From NCBI GenBank assembly GCA_024280895.1, contig JAJRPI010000011.1:1-33148 (forward strand): a DNA stretch of 33,148 nt, in the 5' to 3' direction. The notes under the pieces were generated by a model. The model had not been told where the DNA came from and made no database searches. It saw nothing but the letters and a program-made list of their open reading frames with translations. Numbering within the stretch: position 1 is the stretch's first letter; the number at the start of each line of letters is the position of its first letter. A program made the position numbers and the translations under genes. Of the stretch, positions 17,390-25,287 are shown in pieces. Origin of the DNA: Alphaproteobacteria bacterium (lineage in GTDB: Bacteria; Pseudomonadota; Alphaproteobacteria; Rhizobiales; JAKIUO01).

Positions 17390-17413
17390 TTATAAGTAAG
17401 TATTCACTTATAA
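17390..17413. promoter_or_regulatory. 24-bp dyad, probable TetR-family operator
   Basis: TTATAAGT (17390-17397) and ACTTATAA (17406-17413) are perfect inverted repeats separated by AAGTATTC. The arms AAGT...ACTT around an 8-base centre have the size and AT-rich make-up of TetR/AcrR operators. It lies between the divergent regulator and the tusA operon. Confidence 0.72.
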
Positions 17414-17521
17414 ATTCTCCGAATGCTGGATGTCAGTCAATTGTCTACGCGTAAAAGTCCCCTCTCACCCGGCTGCACTTCAGGTAAGGAGCGTGTTTTT
17501 TGATCTGCAAGGAGAACGTTT

Positions 17522-17638
17522 GTGCAAAAGAAAACAGTTTTGGTTACCGGCTCCACGAGCTTCGTTGGCAGCCATATTCTTCAAGCTTTGATCTGCCTTT
17601 GCTCCTGGCGTATCGAGGCTGCAAAAACACCCCCATAG
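17522..17638 (+). pseudogene. N-terminal remnant of an NAD-dependent epimerase/dehydratase
   Basis: A GTG at 17522 has GGAG 7 bases upstream and begins QKKTVLVTGSTSFVGSHILQ. This is the Rossmann start of an extended short-chain dehydrogenase (usual motif GATGFVG; here the first Gly-x-x-Gly-x-x-Gly is altered to GSTSFVG). After about 24 codons the similarity stops, and the frame ends at a TAG at 17636-17638. Full members have about 300-350 residues. This is therefore what is left after an internal deletion. It keeps the ribosome site and the first position in the TetR-controlled operon. Confidence 0.65.
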
Positions 17639-17722
17639 CAAACGCTCTGCATCCACACTTTATAGGAAGTTCGCAAGGATCGGCTATCGATCGAGCTGAC
17701 AAAAAAACCAGGGAGACGAAAA

Positions 17723-17968
17723 ATGAATGTCACATCAATCGCGCGATTTGACGAGGATCTTGATGCAAGGGGCCTGAATTGCCCGCTGCCGATACTCAGA
17801 ACACGTAAAGCCATCAAGCCACTTGAAACCGGCGCTCTCTTACGGGTGTTGTCAACAGACCCCGGATCGCAAAGCGATATCGAAAGCTTTTGCAAGGCGA
17901 CTGGTAACGAGCTTGTGTCCTCGCAAGAAAATAGCGGCGAATTTGAATTCATTATTCGCAAAAACTAG
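17723..17968 (+). CDS. tusA: TusA-family sulfur carrier protein
   Basis: This is an 81-residue cytoplasmic protein that carries sulfane sulfur as a persulfide. The signature is ARGLNCPLPILRTRKAI: Cys20 followed by Pro-x-Pro (CPxP) is the sulfur-carrying site. The rest (GALLRVLSTDPGSQSDIESF, then TGNELVSSQEN) follows the family to its normal length. It lies 16 bases before dsrE2 and is probably in the same transcript. This pairing with DsrE2 is the known tusA-dsrE2 arrangement of sulfur-oxidising bacteria, rather than the lone tusA used in tRNA thiolation. GGGAG lies upstream of the ATG. Confidence 0.93.
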   Translation: MNVTSIARFDEDLDARGLNCPLPILRTRKAIKPLETGALLRVLSTDPGSQSDIESFCKATGNELVSSQENSGEFEFIIRKN

Positions 17969-17984
17969 AACAGGGAAAAAAGAC

Positions 17985-18614
17985 ATGAATGTTGTCGATA
18001 AAACGAATACGAAACCTTCTTCCGACGATTTGAGCCCACAGCAAAAAGACGCCATGAAACGCTGGGTCGAGACCCTGTTTGAAGAGGAGATGAAAAAACG
18101 CGAAGCGGCACATACGCCCAGCATGGCAATTATTGCCACCAAGGGTACGCTCGATATGGCCTACCCGCCTTTCATTCTCGCATCAACCGGCGCTGCACTG
18201 GGGTGGGATGTGTCGATCTTCTTCACCTTTTATGGCTTGTTACTCCTCAAAAAAGATATTGATGCCAAGGTCAGTCCGCTTGGCAATCCGGCCATGCCGA
18301 TGAAAATGCCGATGGGGCCAAAATGGCTGCAAGACATGAATATCACCCTGCCCAATGCCATTCCATCTCTTGTGCCCGGTTTCGAAAGCACAGCCACGGC
18401 CCTTATGAAGAAGACGTTTAAAAACAAGGGCGTCGCCACCATTGAGGAATTGCGTGAGCTATCGATAGAAGCAGACGTTCGGATGCTCGCATGCCAAATG
18501 ACCGTCGATGTGTACGGTTTCAAGCATAGCGATTTCATCGAGGGCTGCGAATATGTTGGCGCTGCAACCTTCCTGCCTGAAGCGCAAAAAGCAGATGTGA
18601 CGTTGTTTATCTAA
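17985..18614 (+). CDS. dsrE2: DsrE2-like sulfurtransferase (DsrE/F family)
   Basis: The 209-residue product has a charged N-terminal helix, then the DsrE fold: MAIIATKGTLDMAYPPFILA, and STGAALGWDVSIFFTFYGLL, which is hydrophobic and matches the membrane-associated segments of DsrE2. The conserved cysteine is Cys170 in MLACQMTVDVYGF; a second, Cys188, is in IEGCEYVGA. In Allochromatium and others, DsrE2 works with TusA and a rhodanese; here no rhodanese is present. The ATG follows the tusA stop by 16 bases with AGGG upstream. The Met/Pro-rich loop MPMKMPMGPKW is characteristic of this subgroup. Confidence 0.87.
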   Translation: MNVVDKTNTKPSSDDLSPQQKDAMKRWVETLFEEEMKKREAAHTPSMAIIATKGTLDMAYPPFILASTGAALGWDVSIFFTFYGLLLLKKDIDAKVSPLGNPAMPMKMPMGPKWLQDMNITLPNAIPSLVPGFESTATALMKKTFKNKGVATIEELRELSIEADVRMLACQMTVDVYGFKHSDFIEGCEYVGAATFLPEAQKADVTLFI

Positions 18615-18694
18615 ATCTGTAACGGCAAGAGAACCACCTAAATGTTCAGACTGCAATCACCATCTATTTACGTGACCTATTGAAAGGGCCAGAT

Positions 18695-19783
18695 ATGCTG
18701 ATCAAAGCCATTGAAGACCAGGTCTTCCGCAAGGCGGCACCGCTTGCTGTCCGCTATCTGGTGAAACCTGATCTTAAAACCAAATAGCCCCTGGCCCGTC
18801 AGGTCCTGGATCAGGCCGCGCGAGAATTTCAGGTCGCCCCACCAGTGACCATTCATCTCTATGACCCACAACTCATGGCCGGGGTATGGAGCGCGGCACG
18901 AGAAGTTTATGTGGTCAATCAACAAGGACGCGTCATGCGCGAAGCGGTGGCCGCTGCCATATCCTCTCTCAATAAATGTCCCTATTGCGTCACCGTCCAC
19001 ACCTCATTGTTTGCCAGTACTGGAGGAAACATTCGCCATCTTGACGAGCCTGCCAAACTCACAGCTGAAATCAGCGCGGCTTATGAGTGGGCGAAAAAGA
19101 CGCTTGAGCCTGGCGCGAAAAATCTACAGCATCCCTCCGTCGCCCCGTCTGATATCCCGCAGATTTTTGGGACGGCAGTAGTCTACCATTATCTCAATCG
19201 TGTGATCAGCGTGTTTCTCGGCGAAGTACCGGTGGCGCTTCCCGGTATGAAGAGTTCGCTGGGACAAAAAATGATGCGGGCCAGTTTCACGTTTTTTGGC
19301 AATCGCTTTGCCAATCTTGACCCACAACCGGGTCAATTCATCACGCCTGAAAACAAGGAATTACCTCATCAGTTCTCTTGGGCTGCTTCTAATACACATG
19401 TCGCTAAAGGGCTGGCACAGTTTGCCTGGGCCGCCGAACAGGCAGGGGCAGAAGCCGTACCAAAGGAAGTGCGGGCGCTTGTTCTTGATCATCTTTCAAA
19501 CTGGCGCGGCGAGCATCCACCGCTCTCAAGGCAATGGCTGGAAGATCTAGTTGCCCCCCTTAACAATCAACAAAAGCCGGCTGCCCGATTAGCGTTGTTG
19601 AGCGCCCGCGCGGCATGGCAGGTCGACGGTTCGCTCATCAAAGATTTTCGCAAAATTACCCCGGGCGACAAGGTGCTTCTCCAAACGGTTGCATGGGCAA
19701 GCTTTGCCGCTGCCCGCCACATAGCAGGCTGGTTCCCGATTTCTCAATCCAGGGAAGCATTGGAAAGCGATCATGACCAGTAA
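18695..19783 (+). pseudogene. AhpD/carboxymuconolactone decarboxylase-like gene with an in-frame amber codon
   Basis: An ATG at 18695 with GAAAGGG upstream opens a frame of 363 codons broken only by TAG at 18785-18787 (codon 31). The protein sense is continuous across it: RYLVKPDLKTK before, PLARQVLDQAAREF after. Past the stop lies the AhpD-type site AISSLNKCPYCVTVHTSLF, where Cys95, Cys98 and His102 form the CxxC-x3-H redox motif, then a long C-terminal region. Members reduce peroxides or act on lactones; with tusA and dsrE2 a role in thiol or persulfide chemistry is a reasonable guess. A restart at GTG 18845 lacks a ribosome site. It may be a true nonsense mutation or a base error. Confidence 0.75.
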
Positions 19784-19868
19784 ACAAACACAGGCAGAAT
19801 TCAAGAGCATCCGAGCCCATCATTTTCCCGGCACGCGAGCTTTAAAACCTTCATGTTCATATCTGCCA

Positions 19869-20097
19869 TCATTTAGGTGACTCTAAATCTCCATGAAGTT
19901 CATGAGGGGTGCAAAAACTATAGAAATAGCGACCAAACATTGAATTCTTGTCTTCCAGAGCTTCATACTTTTTGATGCTTTCTTCATTTTTTTGCGCTTG
20001 CTGGCCTCTTCTTTTTTGCCGCAATCTCTGCATCTTCCACATCTGGAACATCTTCAACCGTCAAATCGAATGGACGAACAGGTGTTTCAGGAGGCAT
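19869..20097 (-). pseudogene. Small gene with probable frameshift in an A7 run
   Basis: From an ATG at 20097 the frame encodes MPPETPVRPFDLTVEDVPDV, an Ala/Lys-rich helix, and a TGA at 19986-19984. That stop directly follows a run of seven A (19987-19993 on this strand). Dropping one A joins it to KNEESIKKYEALEDKNSMFG and a tail RYFYSFCTPHELHG ending at 19869, giving a 75-residue protein. The joined sequence looks natural, but I do not recognise it. A weak start and no homologue in mind keep this tentative. Confidence 0.35.
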
Positions 20098-20165
20098 GGT
20101 TTATGAGGCTGGTCGAAAAACCTGAAAATTTGACATAACCAGACTCAGTATAAAATGTTTTGTAA

Positions 20166-20381
20166 GTTTATCACCTAACTGGAAACCGCTATGGGTACAC
20201 TCAAAAAGGTCATGACAAAAGCGGCTTTCCAACCATCTATGACCGCATCTATCACGCTTTAGCCATTCGCATGGTTGGCACCTTCTTGACGGCTGACAAG
20301 AGGCACTACGCCAAAGCAAAGAGCTTCGGGCACATCAAACTAATTGAAGACTGGGAGAGTATTTTTATCGACGCGCAATAG
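20166..20381 (+). pseudogene. C-terminal fragment of a VapC-like PIN-domain toxin
   Basis: A frame open from 20166 to the TAG at 20379-20381 contains SGFPTIYDRIYHALAI and GTFLTADKRHYAKAKSFGH, then IKLIEDW. The order YD-x4-YHALA and the LTADKRHYAKA strand-turn are the C-terminal half of PIN-domain ribonucleases, whose conserved acidic residues sit in YD and TAD. The N-terminal half with the first Asp and the antitoxin are missing, and no start codon with a ribosome site is visible, so it is a dead remnant. Confidence 0.65.
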
Positions 20382-20397
20382 GCTGACAGCCTGTTTA

Positions 20398-20436
20398 AGG
20401 CCAGAAGGGCACCAGAAGGTCCCGGCCTGTTTTTCT
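20398..20436 (+). terminator. Terminator-like hairpin after the vapC remnant
   Basis: AGGCC (20398-20402) and GGCCT (20424-20428) pair, with inner GG/CC pairs, followed by GTTTTTCTTTTT. Confidence 0.5.
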
Positions 20437-20592
20437 TTTTCACCCGCAATACCCCAAAGAATGGGAACTTAGCCACAAATAGTGACACACCCAAGCACAG
20501 GGCAGATTGTTACCCATGCGTTAGCCAGGACAATAACTGAGAATTACACCAGATTTCAGTGCTGTGTAAGTCGTTGTTTTATAGAGAAAAAA

Positions 20593-20668
20593 TGGTGCCC
20601 GGAGGCGGATTTGAACCACCGACACGCGGATTTTCAATCCGCTGCTCTACCAACTGAGCTATCCGGGC
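20593..20668 (-). tRNA. tRNA-Phe (GAA anticodon)
   Basis: The complement gives a full cloverleaf: acceptor GCCCGGA (20668-20662) pairing with TCCGGGC, D-arm TAGCTCAG, anticodon stem-loop CGGATTGAAAATCCG with anticodon GAA, T-arm GGTTCAAATC, discriminator A and encoded CCA (20593-20595). The region beyond its 3' end (19869-20590) holds gene debris, as often seen next to tRNA integration sites. Confidence 0.95.
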
Positions 20669-20852
20669 ATTTAGTCTTTTGCGTTTGGAAAACCAAGTTT
20701 CCCTAAACGACCCAAGCTAGCACTCAGGCAAGAAACCTTAGGGCAAAGCAATATGGCGAGACCCGCCGTTTATAGTCTGTTCAATTCCTCATGTCCAGAC
20801 TTCATATGGGACTTTACGCAACTATCTTTTGTTGGGCGAATGCGACCGCAAC

Positions 20853-20881
20853 AAGGGGTCAATCAGGCTGATTAACCCCTT
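20853..20881 (-). terminator. Strong hairpin downstream of the OmpA-family gene
   Basis: AAGGGGT (20853-20859) and ACCCCTT (20875-20881) pair. After a C/A mismatch, AATCA and TGATT extend the stem around a GGC loop. It lies 31 bases past the OmpA stop on the minus strand. The T-rich side (TATATTTAT) is on the plus strand, so it may work in both directions. Confidence 0.6.
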
Positions 20882-20912
20882 ATATTTATCTCACAAGATT
20901 TTAGACGCTCCC

Positions 20913-21989
20913 TTAACGAACCAGGGTAATAAACTCGACCCGCCGGTTTTCGGCAGCTTCGGAATCGCCACTGTTTTTCAAACGTTCTTCACCATAACCA
21001 ACGGCCAGCAGCCTTTTGTCGGCAATTTTAAAACGGCTCTTGAGAAAATCGAGAACCGCCGTAGCGCGTTGCGACGACAGGCCCATATTATATTTGCTAC
21101 CACCAACTGAATCTGTGTGCCCGGCGATGACAAAAGTCGCACCCGCCAGCTGACCATCGGTCAGGGCCTTGCCAATGCTTTCTAGTTGCGGCAGTGCTTT
21201 GTCGCTCAATTTGGATGATTTGTAGTCAAATTCGATCACCACATCAATCGCCGGCAGTTTTTTCTCGCTAACCAACTTGCCCAGATCGGTGCGCTCTTTC
21301 TTGGTCAGCAGAGCCACCTGTGTGCCTGATTGGGCCGACTTGGCTGGTTGGGCGGGCTTGACTGGTTTTTCCACCTTCATTGCCAGTTTTCCCGCCTTCA
21401 TTGCCGGTTTGACCATGGCGGGCGCTGGAGCCGTCACCTTTGGCGCGACACTGACGAGCGCTGGTTGCGTGCGCTTATCGGCTTCATAATTGATATTCTT
21501 TTTCGCCACGACCATCGGCTTTTCAACGACAACGGGTTTGATTGCAGCGATCCGGGCTTTTTTCTTGATTGTTTCGACCAGTTTGTCAGCAGCTTTTTGT
21601 TTGGCCAGATCGGCCGTTTTGACTGCTTCCATCGAAACCGCCATTTCGCGCGGCTCTTGCACCATTGTGCTCGTTGCCATAGTGCCCGAAAGGGCGGCGA
21701 CAAGCTTACGCGTTTTCGCATCGCTGGCCGATTTTTTTACCGGCTGCTTGGCAGGCATAACCATAACAGGCTTGCTCATGCCAATTTTTGTGTTCTCACC
21801 GGCTATTGCACCTGGCGGAGTTTTGGGCGCAGACCAAACAGGGCGGCGGACATTCTTATTCGTCTCCTCCCCCGTGATCGCGGCCATGAAACTGGCCACT
21901 TGCGAACCAGGATTGTCCATGGTTGAAAGACCCGCCACCGCGGTCCCCGCAACAAGAATAGCCCCACCAAATACTACCAACGGTTTCAT
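20913..21989 (-). CDS. OmpA-family peptidoglycan-binding protein
   Basis: The ATG at 21989 has GGGAGG upstream and gives 358 residues; the frame extension to 22085 is not used. An N-terminal export helix (LVVFGGAILVAGTAVAG) precedes a long Lys/Ala/Pro/Val-rich, low-complexity middle (about 30-235). This stretch could span the periplasm like a TonB or Tol-Pal linker. The C-terminal OmpA domain has IDVVIEFDYKSSKLSDKA, FVIAGHTDSVGG, YNMGLSSQRA and ENRRVEF, with the Asp and Arg that hold diaminopimelate. The product is probably anchored in the inner membrane or periplasmic, fixing the envelope to the cell wall. It is a single-gene unit. Confidence 0.9.
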   Translation of the reverse strand: MKPLVVFGGAILVAGTAVAGLSTMDNPGSQVASFMAAITGEETNKNVRRPVWSAPKTPPGAIAGENTKIGMSKPVMVMPAKQPVKKSASDAKTRKLVAALSGTMATSTMVQEPREMAVSMEAVKTADLAKQKAADKLVETIKKKARIAAIKPVVVEKPMVVAKKNINYEADKRTQPALVSVAPKVTAPAPAMVKPAMKAGKLAMKVEKPVKPAQPAKSAQSGTQVALLTKKERTDLGKLVSEKKLPAIDVVIEFDYKSSKLSDKALPQLESIGKALTDGQLAGATFVIAGHTDSVGGSKYNMGLSSQRATAVLDFLKSRFKIADKRLLAVGYGEERLKNSGDSEAAENRRVEFITLVR

Positions 21990-22235
21990 ACCGGCCTCCC
22001 AGAAACAAAATTCGTACAATATGCCTATATTCTTAGCACCCGAATATAACGAGAACGTCCGCGCTTCGCAAGTTATCAGCCGCACATGTCAATGTGTCAT
22101 TCGCGCGCCAGGGTAATTTGCCGCAAAAAAGACTGGGTATACAGATGGTTCCAAGGCTGATCGTGCGTTAACCACAGTTTACATTGGCAACGGAAATGAC
22201 CATGAGATGGCAAATAAAGCTAACGATTGAAATGT

Positions 22236-22931
22236 CTAGACAGAGGACGCGATAAAATAATCTCGCACAGTGCGCTGCTTCTCATCCATGTCTTGTTCGC
22301 TCTTATAGCGCTGATGGATCGCGAAAATCGTGCGCAGCCGTTGATCATGATGGGGGCTTTCCAACACCACTTTATCATCGTTTTTTGACTGTAAAAAATC
22401 GCTCACCCACTCACAGTCATCGCACAAAATGATCATGCAGCGCAGCATGCCGCTACGCACCGCGCGCTCATAAGTCAGGGCCATCACAGCTTTTCGCTCG
22501 ACAACCGGTGCGCCAAGAAACTGAGCAATCACGGCATCGCGAAAATGGCCATTCCAGCGCTTGATGAGGGCGTTGCCAATGAGCTCCCTGTCAACTTCGT
22601 GGGGCACGATCACCATCGGCTGCTCACGGGCTGTTTGACGGGCGGCCGCCTTGACGGTCTGTATTAATCCGCCATTGGGGATAATATCGGCAATATTGGT
22701 TTCTTCGAGGGGGCGAATTTTCATGGCCACGGTGTGCTCGTCAATGCGCTGGAACGTGGTGAGCGAAAAATCAATAGTGTCTTCTTGCGAACGGGTGCGG
22801 CGCAATTTGTGCTGTTTGTAACGCCCCCAGATGCGCGTCAGGATTGCCCCGCCAATAACACCACCAAGCGCCGTCATGACGCCTGCCCAGAAATTCTCGA
22901 CAAAAAACGCCAACATCGGATCAAAAACCAT
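22236..22931 (-). CDS. Hypothetical one-TM membrane protein
   Basis: The ATG at 22931 follows GGAGGGAG and gives 231 residues; the longer frame to 23018 lacks such a site. A single hydrophobic Gly-rich helix near the N-terminus (VMTALGGVIGGAILTRIWG) is followed by basic residues (RYKQHKLRR), so the main domain is cytoplasmic. That domain is mixed alpha/beta, with IIPNGGLIQTVKAAARQTA, EVDRELIGNALIKRWNGHF and RCMIILCDDCEW (a C-x5-C-x2-C-like set). I recognise no family. It stands alone between lepA and the OmpA gene. Confidence 0.75.
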   Translation of the reverse strand: MVFDPMLAFFVENFWAGVMTALGGVIGGAILTRIWGRYKQHKLRRTRSQEDTIDFSLTTFQRIDEHTVAMKIRPLEETNIADIIPNGGLIQTVKAAARQTAREQPMVIVPHEVDRELIGNALIKRWNGHFRDAVIAQFLGAPVVERKAVMALTYERAVRSGMLRCMIILCDDCEWVSDFLQSKNDDKVVLESPHHDQRLRTIFAIHQRYKSEQDMDEKQRTVRDYFIASSV

Positions 22932-23043
22932 CAAGTAAAACTCCCTCCACGACCCCCTCATAAAGACTAGCTCAATTTGAACCATTGTGCCATCAACAAT
23001 GCCGCGCACAGAGTTCAATAAACGTCATCCATGAATACTCAAC

Positions 23044-23079
23044 ACCCTAAATAGGGTTTCCAAAGGGCTGGCCCTTTGG
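23044..23079. terminator. Two adjacent hairpins after lepA, REP-like
   Basis: ACCCTA (23044-23049)/TAGGGT (23052-23057) and CCAAAGGGC (23060-23068)/GCCCTTTGG (23071-23079) are perfect palindromes with 2-base loops. They are followed on the lepA side by a GC-rich GGGCGGAGCCC stretch. Similar CCAAAGGG palindromes are common intergenic repeats in alphaproteobacteria. They probably end the lepA transcript. Confidence 0.6.
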
Positions 23080-23113
23080 CGGGAGCGCGAGGGCGGAGCC
23101 CTTCACCCCTGCC

Positions 23114-24931
23114 CTAGTCCTCATCCATCTTGAGGGCCTTGATAAACGCTTCTTGGGGGATGTCGACTTTGCCGAACTGGCGCATTTTCTTTTTGCCGGC
23201 TTTTTGTTTTTCCAGCAATTTGCGTTTGCGGGTGATGTCGCCGCCATAGCATTTTGCGGTAACGTCCTTGCCCATCGAGCCGATGGTTTCTCTGGCGATG
23301 ACTTTGCCGCCAAGGGCCGCTTGAATGGGGATTTTGAACAGATGGCGCGGGATCAAGGTTTTGAGCTTTTCGCACATGCTCCGGCCACGGGCCATCGCTC
23401 TGTCCGCATGCACGACGATGGATAGGGCATCAACGGGTTCGGCATTGACGAGGATCTGCATTTTGACGAGATCGCCTTCTTCATAGCCGGTGAGATTATA
23501 GTCGAAACTGGCGTAACCGCGCGTGATGCTTTTGAGGCGGTCATAGAAATCAAACACCACTTCATTGAGCGGCAGATCATAGACCACCATGGCGCGCGAA
23601 CCGGCATAGGTGAGATCTTTTTGGCGGCCGCGCCGATCCTGACAAAGCTTTAACACCGCGCCCAGATATTCGTCCGGCACCAAAATGGTAGCCTCTATCC
23701 ACGGTTCTTCGATGCGCTCGATTTTCATCACATCAGGCATGTCGGCTGGGTTATGCAGCTCGATCTCCGTGCCATCGGTCAAGTGAATATGATAGATCAC
23801 CGAGGGAGCTGTTGTGATGAGCTCAATATCGAACTCGCGCGTTAAACGCTCGCGGATAATTTCCAGATGCAGCAGGCCCAAAAACCCGCAGCGAAAGCCA
23901 AAACCAAGCGCCGCGGAGGTTTCCATTTCAAAGTCGAAGCTGGCATCGTTCAGGCGTAGTTTGGCCATGGCCTCGCGCAGATCTTCAAACTCGGAACTAT
24001 CAACTGGAAACAGGCCGCAAAACACCACGGATTGCGCGGGCTCAAAACCAGTCAGGGCCTCAACGCAGGGATTTTTTTCATCGGTCACCGTATCACCGAC
24101 GCGGGTGTCGGCCACCTGCTTGATGGCGGCGGTGAAAAAACCGATCTCGCCCGGTCCCAAAATGTCGGTCATTTCCTGTTTGGGGCGGAACACACCAACG
24201 CGGTCAATGAGATAGTTGGCATCCGTTGACATCAGTTTGACCTTCTGGCCTTTTTTCAAGATGCCATCGATCACCCGCACCAGCACCACAACACCCAGAT
24301 AAGCATCATACCAGCTGTCGACCAGCATGGCTTTCAATGGCGCATCAATGTCGCCTTTGGGGGCTGGCAGTCCTGTGACGATGACCTCAAGCACTTCATT
24401 GATGCCAATGCCGGTCTTGGCGGAGATTTCCAGCGCCTCAGAGGCATCCAGCCCGATCACATCTTCGATCTGTTGGCGAATGCGTTCTGGTTCGGCAGCT
24501 GGCAGATCGATCTTGTTGAGCACGGGGATGATCTCGTGATCATTTTCCATGGCCTTGTAGACATTGGCCAGGGTCTGCGCTTCCACCCCTTGGCTTGCAT
24601 CCACCACCAGTAAGGAGCCTTCAACGGCGGCCAGCGAGCGCGAAACCTCATAGGCAAAGTCCACATGGCCCGGCGTATCGATCAGGTTGAGCTGGTAGGT
24701 CTCCCCATCATGGGCTTTATAGTCAAGGCGTACAGTTTGCGCCTTGATGGTGATACCGCGCTCGCGCTCAATATCCATATTGTCGAGCACTTGCTCTTTC
24801 ATATCGCGTGTGGCCAGCCCTCCTGTCACCTGAATGAGGCGATCGGCGAGAGTCGATTTGCCATGATCAATATGGGCGACAATGGAAAAATTGCGGATCT
24901 TGTCCAGCGGAGTGGGTTGGTTTTTGCTCAT
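23114..24931 (-). CDS. lepA: Elongation factor 4 (LepA), back-translocating GTPase
   Basis: This 605-residue ribosomal GTPase acts on stalled or mistranslocated ribosomes. G1 is AHIDHGKST (about 18-26), the switch I region is [14 protein letters not shown]3 is DTPGHVDF, G4 is NKIDLP and G5 is SAKTG. The elongation-factor domains II, III and V follow, and the lepA-specific C-terminal domain ends in [20 protein letters not shown]. The length is normal for the family. It starts from an ATG at 24931 and has palindromes behind its stop. It is a housekeeping gene and a good anchor for taxonomy; its sequence fits the alphaproteobacteria. Confidence 0.98.
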   Translation of the reverse strand: MSKNQPTPLDKIRNFSIVAHIDHGKSTLADRLIQVTGGLATRDMKEQVLDNMDIERERGITIKAQTVRLDYKAHDGETYQLNLIDTPGHVDFAYEVSRSLAAVEGSLLVVDASQGVEAQTLANVYKAMENDHEIIPVLNKIDLPAAEPERIRQQIEDVIGLDASEALEISAKTGIGINEVLEVIVTGLPAPKGDIDAPLKAMLVDSWYDAYLGVVVLVRVIDGILKKGQKVKLMSTDANYLIDRVGVFRPKQEMTDILGPGEIGFFTAAIKQVADTRVGDTVTDEKNPCVEALTGFEPAQSVVFCGLFPVDSSEFEDLREAMAKLRLNDASFDFEMETSAALGFGFRCGFLGLLHLEIIRERLTREFDIELITTAPSVIYHIHLTDGTEIELHNPADMPDVMKIERIEEPWIEATILVPDEYLGAVLKLCQDRRGRQKDLTYAGSRAMVVYDLPLNEVVFDFYDRLKSITRGYASFDYNLTGYEEGDLVKMQILVNAEPVDALSIVVHADRAMARGRSMCEKLKTLIPRHLFKIPIQAALGGKVIARETIGSMGKDVTAKCYGGDITRKRKLLEKQKAGKKKMRQFGKVDIPQEAFIKALKMDED

Positions 24932-25287
24932 CAGGGCCTATTTAAATGTTCTTACTGGCTTTTCACAGCGATATCACACCAAAAAACGCTGCAAACTAAT
25001 GTCTGCGGGCGCCAAGTCTGGCTGATCAGGTCGCGAGAAAAGGGTCAATTAACCGGTCTGCATGCCATCATGTACTGCGAACAGGGCTGTCATGTCGATA
25101 AAAAACACCACATAAAGCGGCGAGCAGATATCATGAGAAGAAGAGAAAATCATTTGATCCGTGATTTTGCTTCGATTTGTCAAACTTAACGCTCTTCATT
25201 AATATTGGCGTGCCCGACACGAAAAATCTGTACGGGATTGAAAAACCACAATATATTGAACTTGTTTTATAATTTACGATTGAGTTC
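24932..25287. other. Intergenic region between divergent lepA and the exported repeat protein
   Basis: It should hold both promoters. TATAAT at 25268-25273 is a perfect -10 for the rightward gene, 14 bases before its ATG. No clear -35 is present at 17 bases. Bases 24940-25200 hold only short frames without ribosome sites; I see no gene. Confidence 0.45.
25268..25273 (+). promoter_or_regulatory. Consensus -10 element TATAAT before the repeat-protein gene
   Basis: TATAAT ends 14 bases before the ATG at 25288, giving a leader of only about 8 bases and no room for a normal ribosome-binding site. The leader GATTGAGTTC has only a weak GAG. Confidence 0.4.

Noticed and set aside
14004-18787. Amber (TAG) recoding, such as pyrrolysine or a suppressor tRNA
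   Set aside because: Many intact genes in the window end naturally in TAG (WD40, restriction enzyme, SIMPL, response regulator, GX3, tusA, DUF937, transporter), and neither amber is followed by a visible recoding structure. Mutation or base error is simpler.
24665-25189. 174-codon plus-strand frame starting inside lepA
   Set aside because: Most of it is antisense to lepA's conserved GTPase region and it has no ribosome site; the rest lies in the intergenic region.
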